Numbered from the stretch's first letter, positions 10,324-18,310 are shown. The stretch: DNA of 37,978 nt from Candidatus Aminicenantota bacterium (GCA_017610325.1 JAFCCF010000004.1:1-37978), one strand, 5' to 3'. Notes: generated by a model not told the origin, from the letters alone. Made by a program: numbers and translations.

Positions 10324-11281
10324 GGTTCAGCCACTCTGGGGGAATCTGCGTGATTTTTTCCCCAGCAACAGGCGTGAACTCGTCAAAACCCCTTCTTTCA
10401 GGGTACTCAATCCAGGGACCTTCGCATATCATATCATACCTGCAGTTCGCACATTTAGGACCCTTTTTCTTGGCAATGTTCTTTCTTGTATGCTCATAGC
10501 TTAGATTAATGCCAACCATGTCTCTCAGCTGGCTTGCAACCATCCTCAGCTCTGCTGCCCTCTTCTCCTCTCCAACCAGGAAGCAGAGCGGCACAGCCTC
10601 AAAATCAACCCACATCCCGAGCCTCTTAGATGTTTCAATTGCCTTGTCAATGTTTGGCTTCAGCTCACTATATGTCGGGATAACCTCCTCAAAGTAAAGC
10701 AGGGCATTTCCCTGGCCGTGTGGGAATGCAATATTAACACTTCTAGAACCAAATTTGTGGAACAGCTCCAGAATCTCAGCCAGGTACTCTTGATTATACC
10801 TTGAGATGACTATCTTGCCGCTGACTAGCTGGTTATACTTTTTCAGGTTCTTTATTCCATTTATTGTCTGATCAAATGCTCCCTTTGCTTTTGAAACCTT
10901 ATCATGAATCTCTGGGTTAGGGCCATTCAATGCCACAGTATATGCAGCAGGGCATGCATCTACAATCTTCTTTGTGAATTCTTCATAAGAGAACATCCTA
11001 CCATTTGTCTGGATGCCAACCATCATGCCAAGCTGCCTGGCATGCCTGAGTATTTCAAATATATCCTTCCTGATAGATATCTCTCCTCCAGTCAGCACAA
11101 TCTTTGATATACCGTGGTTTTTAGCCTGCTCCATCTGCTCTAAAACTTCTTGCGTGGAGCGGTCTATATTCTTTCCCTCACTCTTTAGCTGGCGCCGCTT
11201 GTCAGCTATCACGCAATGGATACAGTTATTATTACACGAAAATCCGGTTTTTATATCTGCGTATTTATCTCCTTCAGCCAT
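10310..11281 (-). CDS. Radical SAM protein, possibly HxsC-like (paralogue of 8762..9733)
   Basis: ADIKTGFSCNNNCIHCVIADKRR, VLTGGEISIRKDIFEIL, GIQTNGRMFSYEEF, AFPHGQGNALLYFEEVIPTYSE, CANCRYDMICEGPWIEY. Confidence 0.85.
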   Translation of the reverse strand: MAEGDKYADIKTGFSCNNNCIHCVIADKRRQLKSEGKNIDRSTQEVLEQMEQAKNHGISKIVLTGGEISIRKDIFEILRHARQLGMMVGIQTNGRMFSYEEFTKKIVDACPAAYTVALNGPNPEIHDKVSKAKGAFDQTINGIKNLKKYNQLVSGKIVISRYNQEYLAEILELFHKFGSRSVNIAFPHGQGNALLYFEEVIPTYSELKPNIDKAIETSKRLGMWVDFEAVPLCFLVGEEKRAAELRMVASQLRDMVGINLSYEHTRKNIAKKKGPKCANCRYDMICEGPWIEYPERRGFDEFTPVAGEKITQIPPEWLNLGRG

Positions 11282-11294
11282 TTTAACCTGTCAT

Positions 11295-12731
11295 CTATTT
11301 CCCATTTGTCTTCCTTAATCCTGCCCAGCCAAGCAGAATATCCCTGTCTTCCTTGGAATAAAGAATCTTTTTGAATATGTACTCGATCATGCCCTTTCTT
11401 ATTTTGCATTCATGGTCAACTGCAAGTTTTGGCACGACACTGCCCTGCGCCCCGTATGTTGCAACCATACATGTTCCGCAGTACGGATGCCAGGGGCATG
11501 CATCACACATTGAGGCAAAGCCAGATGTCAGGCTGACAATGTCCTTTGCCTTAATCATGATATCTTTATAAGAATGGGTATTGACATTTCCCATCTTGAA
11601 TATATCAAATGACCTTGACTCATCACAGGTGTAGATATCACCATTATAATCATATGAAATCTGCCCAATCAGCGCTCCGCAGGGCGACCCAAAGCATGTA
11701 AATCCTCTTGTCCTATTTGTCAGGAGTCTCCAGAGTATCACCTGAATTTTGCTGTCAAGGAATTTCTTACCTTTCTTGTTAAGCTCAAGCTCATAATCAA
11801 ATACCTTTTTCCAGAATTCAAGGAACTCCTCTGAAGAGTACCCAATTTGTTCCCAGAGCTGTTTTGCAAAACCAGCAAAGTTCAGGTTCCTTGACATTAT
11901 GTTTGAGAAGCCATTCTTCAGGTATTCATCAATAATCTCCCTTGGGTAATTGAGCGATTCTTTTGTTATTGTTGGCAGTGCAGAGAAATTAAAGTCCTTC
12001 TTCAGCTCTTTGAACTTTTTTATAACCTCATCATATGAACTCTTGTGCCCAAAATATTTTCTCTGCTTGTCATGAAGCTTTTTCGGCCCGTCAAGGGATG
12101 AGCAAAACCTGATATTGTTCTTTTTCATGTAATCCTTTATCTCATCTGTGAATCCAACTGCGTTTGTGACAATTATGTACATGAGTTTCTTATTATAGCG
12201 CTTGTTAAGTTCTTGTGAGTATTCATATATGTATTTTATAACCGGGAAATTGAGGAGCGGTTCACCACCCTGGAACTCAATTGTAATATCTCTGGCAGGT
12301 GACTCAAAGAGGAACTCAACTACCTTCTTGGCATCCTCCTTACTCATGTCATACCCTTCTGCCTCTAGCGGCTTTGACTTTGCATGACAGTATACGCATG
12401 TGTGGTTGCATCTTAGGGTTACTGTGATAATGTGCAGACCTGCACCTCTAGATACATGGGCAAACTTGTTCCTGAGCTGCCGCGTGATTGACTCAATATT
12501 GTTCAGCGTTATTATAACTCCTTTTTCTTCCAAAAGCTTGTACAGCTGAGGATCTTCCCTTATCTTATTGTATCTTAGAAGGTCAAACTCTTCTTTGTTC
12601 AGGCACACCCACCCCCCGTGGTCTGTGGTGACAACTATATGTTCTTTATCAAATTTGTGGGTCAGGTACCTATTTACCTCAAACTCTTCTACTTTAACCG
12701 GTCCTTTATCTTCATAAAAACTAAAAGCCAC
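11295..12731 (-). CDS. hxsB-like: HxsB-like radical SAM/SPASM maturase (ORF track start 12791; GTG at 12731 preceded by AGAGGT looks better)
   Basis: LHIITVTLRCNHTCVYCHAKSKPLEAEGYDMSKEDAKKVVEFLFESPARDITIEFQGGEPLLNFPVIKYIYEY; C-terminal SPASM Cys set CGALIGQISYDYNGDIYTCDESR...CDACPWHPYCGTC. EFQGGEPLLNF and overall layout match remembered HxsB family. Confidence 0.75.
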   Translation of the reverse strand: MAFSFYEDKGPVKVEEFEVNRYLTHKFDKEHIVVTTDHGGWVCLNKEEFDLLRYNKIREDPQLYKLLEEKGVIITLNNIESITRQLRNKFAHVSRGAGLHIITVTLRCNHTCVYCHAKSKPLEAEGYDMSKEDAKKVVEFLFESPARDITIEFQGGEPLLNFPVIKYIYEYSQELNKRYNKKLMYIIVTNAVGFTDEIKDYMKKNNIRFCSSLDGPKKLHDKQRKYFGHKSSYDEVIKKFKELKKDFNFSALPTITKESLNYPREIIDEYLKNGFSNIMSRNLNFAGFAKQLWEQIGYSSEEFLEFWKKVFDYELELNKKGKKFLDSKIQVILWRLLTNRTRGFTCFGSPCGALIGQISYDYNGDIYTCDESRSFDIFKMGNVNTHSYKDIMIKAKDIVSLTSGFASMCDACPWHPYCGTCMVATYGAQGSVVPKLAVDHECKIRKGMIEYIFKKILYSKEDRDILLGWAGLRKTNGK

Positions 12732-12741
12732 TTTTACCTCT

Positions 12742-12975
12742 TTACTGGTTTTGGTTTTGCATAATTCCCAGGAGGCAATCAAAAAATTCATAGCCTATAT
12801 TTGACAATTTGTCTATGTTCTTTGGTATTATGACAACCTTAGTGCTGTGATCTTCAACAGCAACATCACCAAAAGCCTTGAACTCTTCTGCTGCCCTGGA
12901 AACTATCTGTGGTGGATAGATTATTGTGTTAATCTTGATAACACATCTGTTGTCTTCAACCTTGACATTTTTCAT
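12742..12975 (-). CDS. hxsD-like: HxsD-like small protein (77 aa)
   Basis: VIKINTIIYPPQIVSRAAEEFKAFGDVAVEDHSTKVVIIPK...LSNIGYEFFDCLLGIMQNQ; same layout as 13003..13575 N-terminal domain. Confidence 0.6.
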   Translation of the reverse strand: MKNVKVEDNRCVIKINTIIYPPQIVSRAAEEFKAFGDVAVEDHSTKVVIIPKNIDKLSNIGYEFFDCLLGIMQNQNQ

Positions 12976-13002
12976 GGTGCTCTACCCTTGAGGTTCACAC
13001 CC

Positions 13003-13575
13003 TCAGTCATCCCTTCTGGTGTTGTCCTTCATGATTCCCTTTGGATCTGCCACCCGGTCTTCTTCAGGAACCTGCACCTTTCTTATGCCCATTGGGTCAG
13101 GGACATTATCTGTCGGTCTTGGTCCTGGACCTCCTGGTCCCGGGCCACTTGGCTGAGGGAATCTCTGTGGCATTGGTTGTGGCGGGCCTGGCCCTCTCCT
13201 TGGCGGCTCTGGTCCTTTCCTTGGCGGCTCTGGTCCCCTTACATTGCCCCTAAGCGCGCTCTCCATGAGAGCTTCCCTAATTCTCTTGGTCCTTGTTGCC
13301 TGTATTGTATAGATTGAGTAGTTTATTAGCTCATCATTAAAGTTATAACCTATCTCTTTCAAATTCTTTTCACTAATCTCCCCATCAGCTTTTGGTCTTA
13401 GTTCAACCAGCACCTCGCTGTTTGGGTCACCATCAATAATAACATGGACCTTGTCCAGCATTGCATATGCTGCAGAGTAAATCACGCTCACTGGATAAAA
13501 TTTAGGATTCACAGATATAACTAAAAAATTTTTATGGATTTCAATATTATCCAAAATACTTTCTTTCTCACCCAT
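13003..13575 (-). CDS. hxsD-like: HxsD-like protein with Pro/Gly-rich C-terminal tail (190 aa)
   Basis: FLVISVNPKFYPVSVIYSAAYAMLDKVHVIIDGDPNSEVLVELRPK...IGYNFNDELINYSIYTIQATRTKRIREALMESAL followed by GPEPPRKGPEPPRRGPGPPQP tail. Confidence 0.7.
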   Translation of the reverse strand: MGEKESILDNIEIHKNFLVISVNPKFYPVSVIYSAAYAMLDKVHVIIDGDPNSEVLVELRPKADGEISEKNLKEIGYNFNDELINYSIYTIQATRTKRIREALMESALRGNVRGPEPPRKGPEPPRRGPGPPQPMPQRFPQPSGPGPGGPGPRPTDNVPDPMGIRKVQVPEEDRVADPKGIMKDNTRRDD

Positions 13576-13603
13576 ATTAAACCCCCCAGTATATTATGTT
13601 CGA

Positions 13604-13632
13604 TTTAGACGATAACCCCCATATTTATAAAT
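13604..13632 (-). promoter_or_regulatory. Probable promoter region of leftward hxs-like operon (TATA-like TTTATAAATA then TTATCGTCTAAA)
   Basis: Minus-strand sequence GATTTATAAATATGGGGGTTATCGTCTAAA upstream of 13575; the TCGTCTAAA core recurs at 32203 and 35231. Confidence 0.4.
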
Positions 13633-13930
13633 CTTTGGTTTTAATTCATAGTTGGCCAAACTTGCTGTTAGCACGCTACTTTTTCTTCTATATTTTCATC
13701 ACCTATCTTTAACGAAACTACCTTTAAATCAAAAACTTTAAATATGAGGTGCCTACTTATATGGTTTAGAATAAGTGATAGAGATAATTGGGCGAGTATA
13801 TTTGTCTAATTAAGGGAAGTGTGGCGCAATAAATGAGTATTAAAAAGAGGTTTGTTTTATTAAGTAGACTTATGTATTTTTCTATCTCAAATAATCATTA
13901 TCATAGTTTTTATTCCATTAACCTGTTACG

Positions 13931-14105
13931 TTCTTTGCGCCACACTTCTGTCTCTGCACATCAGCAGAGGCAGAAGTTTTTAATTTCCCGTTCTTTGCGC
14001 CACACTTCTGTCTCTGCACATCAGCAGGGGCAGAAGTTTTTTCCTTCCTATTCATTGCGCCACACTTCTGTCTCTGCACATCAGCAGGGGCAGAAGTTTT
14101 TATTT
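13931..14105. repeat. Three tandem 60-bp repeats, each with a 13-bp imperfect hairpin followed by T-run
   Basis: TTCTTTGCGCCACACTTCTGTCTCTGCACATCAGCAGRGGCAGAAGTTTT at exactly 60-bp spacing (13931, 13991, 14051 with TTCATTG in the third). Confidence 0.9.
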
Positions 14106-14162
14106 TCAGGCGCTTTAAAATATTTGTTTGAATCAAGCTGATAAAAAAGAAGGTGTTGACAG

Positions 14163-14312
14163 ATTAACAAAAAAGAGGCAGAGAGTAATAAGGCTTTTAC
14201 AGATATCAGGAGGCCTACCCTTCTCTCACACATAAAGAAAGCAATCACTTCTTTCGTTAAGGAAGAGGAAGCCTCAATTAACAAGCATGCTCTGCTTAGC
14301 GTTGGTAGTTTT
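14163..14312 (+). other. In-frame 5' extension encoding a leader-like segment (no ATG/GTG/TTG start in frame)
   Basis: Open frame from TGA at 14157: (I)NKKEAESNKAFTDIRRPTLLSHIKKAITSFVKEEEASINKHALLSVGSFMAAGVIAS; GAAGGTG 8-9 nt upstream of ATT 14163; TTTAAAATA TATA-like box at about 14114. Confidence 0.5.
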
Positions 14313-17093
14313 ATGGCTGCAGGTGTCATTGCATCACGGGTTGTTGAGGCATCTCAGGTTGTTGTCACGCACGACCATAGTGATATAGGTCATAGTAATT
14401 GCACATATCCAGACACCCATGACAACTGCCATACACAGAGCCACAGCAACTGCGCTTATCCAGAAACCCATGACAACTGTACATATCCAGACACCCATGA
14501 CAACTGCCATACTGTGAGTCATAGCAACTGCCATTCTAACTGCTCCTATCCAGATTATCACAACAACTGTTCATACCCTGAATCAACTTCACCTGACACA
14601 CACGACAACTGCCATACTGAGAGCCATAGCAACTGCCACTCTAACTGTACTTATCCTGACACGCACGACAACTGCCACTCTAACTGTACTTATCCAGAAT
14701 CCACTGCTCCAGAGACGCATGACAACTGCCATACTGTGAGCCATAGCAATTGCCACTCTAACTGTTCTTATCCAGATTCCCACAACAACTGCTCATACCC
14801 AGAATCAACTTCTCCTGACACGCATGACAACTGCCACACGCAGAGCCATAGCAACTGCCATTCTAACTGTGGTTATCCAGAATCCACTTCACCTGACACG
14901 CACGACAACTGTTCGTATCCAGAATCCACTGCTCCAGAGACGCATGACAACTGCCATACTGAGAGCCACAGCAACTGCCATTCTAACTGCTCCTATCCAG
15001 AATCGCACGACAACTGCCATTCTAACTGTACTTATCCAGAATCCACTTCACCTGACACGCACGACAACTGCCATACTGTGAGCCATAGCAACTGCCACTC
15101 TAATTGTAGTTATCCTGAGTCACACTCAAACTGCCACTCTAACTGCTCATACCCAGAATCCACTTCACCTGACACGCACGACAACTGCCACACGCAGAGC
15201 CACAGCAACTGCCACTCTAATTGTGGTTATCCAGAATCCACTTCACCTAATACGCACGACAACTGCTCATACCCAGAATCCACTTCACCTAACACGCACG
15301 ATAACTGCCACACTGTGAGCCACAACAACTGCCACTCTAATTGTGGTTATCCAGATTCCCACAACAACTGCTCATACCCTGAATCAACTGCTCCAGAGAC
15401 GCACGACAACTGCCATACTGTGAGCCACAGCAACTGCCACTCTAATTGTGGTTATCCAGATTACCACAACAACTGCAGTTATCCGCAGTCCCACGACAAC
15501 TGCCATACCTCAGGTCACAACAACTGCAGTTATCCGCAGTCCCACGACAACTGCCATACCGCAGGCCACAATAACTGTGGTTATCCAGAATCGCACAGCA
15601 ACTGCCACAGTAACTGTTCCTATCCAGAATCCACTGCCCCAGGTTACCATAACAACTGCCACTCAAACTGCTCTTATCCAAATTCCGTTAATCCAAACAC
15701 CCACAACAACTGCCACTCAAACTGCTCTTATCCAAATTCTGGTAATCCAAACACCCACAACAACTGCACCTATGTGAATGCCCACAGCAACTGCCACTCT
15801 AACTGTACTTATCCAGCATCCCAATCTCCAGCTGCTCATTCTAACTGCCACAGTAACTGTTCCTATCCAGAGTCCACTGCTCCAAACACCCACACTAACT
15901 GCCACTCTAATTGTGGTTATCCAGACTCCACTGCCCCAAATTACCACAACAACTGTAGCTATCCGCAGTCCCATGATAACTGCCATACCTCAGGCCACAA
16001 TAATTGTAGTTATCCAGAATCGCACGACAACTGCCATACCTCAAGCCACAATAACTGCTCCTATCCGCAGTCCCACGACAACTGCGCATACCCTGAATCC
16101 ACTTCCCCAAACACCCATGACAACTGCCATACTGAGAGCCATAGCAACTGCCACTCTAACTGTACTTATCCTGACACGCACGACAACTGCCACTCTAACT
16201 GTACTTATCCAGAATCCACTTCACCTGATACGCACGATAACTGCCACACTGAGAGCCACAGCAACTGCCACTCTAACTGTACTTATCCAGAATCAACTTC
16301 TCCAAATACGCACGACAACTGCTCTTATCCAGAATCCACTTCACCTGACACGCACGATAACTGCCACACTGAGAGCCACAGCAACTGCCATTCTAATTGT
16401 GGTTATCCAGAATCCACTTCACCTGACACGCACGATAACTGCTCTTATCCAGAATCCACTTCTCCAGAGACGCACGACAACTGCCATACTGAGAGCCACA
16501 GCAACTGCCACTCTAACTGCTCCTATCCAGAATCGCACGACAACTGCCATTCTAACTGTACTTACCCAGAATCCACTGCTCCAGAGACGCATGATAACTG
16601 CCATACTGAGAGCCACAGCAACTGCCATTCTAACTGCTCCTATCCAGAATCACACGACAACTGCTCATACCCGGACTCAACTTCACCTGACACGCACGAT
16701 AACTGCCACACTGAGAGCCACAGCAACTGCCATTCTAACTGTACTTACCCAGAATCCACTGCTCCAGAATCGCACGATAACTGTACATACCCTGACTCAA
16801 CTTCACCTGACACACACGACAACTGCCATACTGAGAGCCACAGCAACTGCCACTCTAACTGTTCCTATCCAGAATCACACGACAACTGCTCATACCCTGA
16901 ATCAACTGCTCCAGAGACGCACGACAACTGCCATACTGTGAGCCACAGCAACTGCTCCTATCCTGAGTCGCACTCAAACTGCGAATCTCCTGATACTCAC
17001 GATAATTGTCACACCCAGAGCCACAGCAACTGTACATATCCTCAGGAAGACCCATCGCACACATCATCCATTGATGTTACAAACACGGAGTAG
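14313..17093 (+). CDS. Giant H-x-N-C repeat protein; candidate substrate/precursor of adjacent radical SAM maturases (true start probably upstream, see findings)
   Basis: 926-aa ORF of modules HSNC, HTESHSNC, SYPESHDNC, TYPESTSPDTHDNC; every Cys seen is in H-x-N-C. Confidence 0.9.
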   Translation: MAAGVIASRVVEASQVVVTHDHSDIGHSNCTYPDTHDNCHTQSHSNCAYPETHDNCTYPDTHDNCHTVSHSNCHSNCSYPDYHNNCSYPESTSPDTHDNCHTESHSNCHSNCTYPDTHDNCHSNCTYPESTAPETHDNCHTVSHSNCHSNCSYPDSHNNCSYPESTSPDTHDNCHTQSHSNCHSNCGYPESTSPDTHDNCSYPESTAPETHDNCHTESHSNCHSNCSYPESHDNCHSNCTYPESTSPDTHDNCHTVSHSNCHSNCSYPESHSNCHSNCSYPESTSPDTHDNCHTQSHSNCHSNCGYPESTSPNTHDNCSYPESTSPNTHDNCHTVSHNNCHSNCGYPDSHNNCSYPESTAPETHDNCHTVSHSNCHSNCGYPDYHNNCSYPQSHDNCHTSGHNNCSYPQSHDNCHTAGHNNCGYPESHSNCHSNCSYPESTAPGYHNNCHSNCSYPNSVNPNTHNNCHSNCSYPNSGNPNTHNNCTYVNAHSNCHSNCTYPASQSPAAHSNCHSNCSYPESTAPNTHTNCHSNCGYPDSTAPNYHNNCSYPQSHDNCHTSGHNNCSYPESHDNCHTSSHNNCSYPQSHDNCAYPESTSPNTHDNCHTESHSNCHSNCTYPDTHDNCHSNCTYPESTSPDTHDNCHTESHSNCHSNCTYPESTSPNTHDNCSYPESTSPDTHDNCHTESHSNCHSNCGYPESTSPDTHDNCSYPESTSPETHDNCHTESHSNCHSNCSYPESHDNCHSNCTYPESTAPETHDNCHTESHSNCHSNCSYPESHDNCSYPDSTSPDTHDNCHTESHSNCHSNCTYPESTAPESHDNCTYPDSTSPDTHDNCHTESHSNCHSNCSYPESHDNCSYPESTAPETHDNCHTVSHSNCSYPESHSNCESPDTHDNCHTQSHSNCTYPQEDPSHTSSIDVTNTE

Positions 17094-17107
17094 ATTGTTC
17101 TAGCAAA

Positions 17108-18190
17108 ATGAACATAATCACTATATTATCTCTCTTAAGGCCCTACATATTGTTTGCAATAATCATTGCTCTTGGAATTATAGCTTCATACACTGATGTT
17201 AAAAAAAGGAGGATTGAGAACAGGTTTGTGATTCCTGCCTTTATAATTGGGCTGCTTATCAACCTAACTTACTGGGGCATGGATTTTCTGGGGCACTACC
17301 TCTTTGGCGTTCTCTTTGCGCTGTTTGTGACTTTTGTGTTGTGGTATGTAGGGTTCTGGAATGCAGGGGATGGCAAGCTTTTTCTTGCATTTACCAGCCT
17401 GATTCCAGCAGCGTTGTTGTATGGCGGTGTTGCGCAGCTTCACTCATACTGGATAATCTTCTACACATTTGTACCTGTGTTCTTTGTTCTTCTGGTGCTA
17501 CTGATAATTCATACCAGGTGGAAAGACATAAAATATGTATTAAAGGAGTTTATCAAGCCACAGGCAATATTCCTTGTGATGCTGGCTTTCTTTGCATTTC
17601 AGTGGATTATCCATATCTTCAACGATGCAACCGGCATTACCCTTAACTTCTTTATCAGCGTGCTAATCCTGTTCTTTTTCTTTGAGGCTATGGAAAAGAT
17701 ATTACCGTTCAGGATAATGTCAATATTTGTTATTGTTGCAATCTCCAGGTTTATCATTGACTTCCGCACCATTTTCACATTTGATTTTGTTATAGTCTTT
17801 TTTCTTCAATTCTCTGTTTTCATAATAATGGTATATTTCATACTCCATCTTGCCTATGTGAAATATGGTAAGCATGCTAAGATCCAAGACCTTAAGCCAG
17901 GCATGTTACTGTCTGAAATCATCTACAAGAAGGGAAAGGTTTACGCAACCAGGCCAAATGTGCAGATAAGCCTCTTCATGTTCCTCAGGACAAAGGTGAA
18001 AGAAAAGCCGCTTATTGAGATTACTTCCAATGGTTTGACTAGGGAAGATATTGAACTGCTAAAAAGATTGCACAGGGAAAAAAAGCTGGAGGTTGGCTCT
18101 TTGCTTGTTCAGATGAGGATACCATTTGCACCTTTCCTGTTCCTTGGCGTAGTGTTATATATACTTACAGAACTTCTTCATGTTTTTTAG
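17108..18190 (+). CDS. A24-like (prepilin/preflagellin-type) membrane aspartic peptidase
   Basis: N-terminal TM region with SYTDVKKRRIENRFVIPAF and later FWNAGDGKLFLAF (two Asp motifs of A24 peptidases); 14 bp after the repeat gene. Confidence 0.75.
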   Translation: MNIITILSLLRPYILFAIIIALGIIASYTDVKKRRIENRFVIPAFIIGLLINLTYWGMDFLGHYLFGVLFALFVTFVLWYVGFWNAGDGKLFLAFTSLIPAALLYGGVAQLHSYWIIFYTFVPVFFVLLVLLIIHTRWKDIKYVLKEFIKPQAIFLVMLAFFAFQWIIHIFNDATGITLNFFISVLILFFFFEAMEKILPFRIMSIFVIVAISRFIIDFRTIFTFDFVIVFFLQFSVFIIMVYFILHLAYVKYGKHAKIQDLKPGMLLSEIIYKKGKVYATRPNVQISLFMFLRTKVKEKPLIEITSNGLTREDIELLKRLHREKKLEVGSLLVQMRIPFAPFLFLGVVLYILTELLHVF

Positions 18191-18244
18191 AAAAGCTTTT
18201 ATACGCTCACCTCAATCGCCATAATAGAGGGGTTTTTGTTTATG

Positions 18245-18310
18245 CTCAAAAATGTCGCAAGACGTTTTTGAGTCAGGTTTAAAACTCCGCCCTTTAGGGC
18301 GACATTTTTG
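18245..18310 (+). ncRNA. Candidate structured leader RNA with mutually exclusive hairpins
   Basis: CTCAAAAATGTC-GCAA-GACGTTTTTGAG (12-bp stem, GNRA loop), CGCCC-TTTA-GGGCG, and competing CAAAAATGTCGC/GCGACATTTTTG perfect 12-bp pairing. Confidence 0.5.

Noticed and set aside
13931-14105. CRISPR array
   Set aside because: Only three copies, about 50-bp conserved core and about 10-bp variable gaps; no cas genes. Does not fit repeat/spacer dimensions.
13833-14141. Sense (102 aa) and antisense (72 aa) ORFs across the 60-bp repeats (SLRHTSVSAHQQ.. / KTSAPADVQRQKCGA..)
   Set aside because: 60 is a multiple of 3, so both strands stay open by chance; hairpin conservation explains the sequence better than coding. 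Not fully excluded.
15778-16941. 387-aa ORF MPTATATLTVLIQHP... inside the repeat gene
   Set aside because: Off-frame reading of the codon repeat; low-complexity T/A/I/Q sequence produced by GAC-AAC-TGC type codons, with no independent start signal.
14334-17067. Several minus-strand ORFs antisense to the repeat gene
   Set aside because: Repetitive by-products of the in-frame tandem repeats; no start context or recognisable domain.
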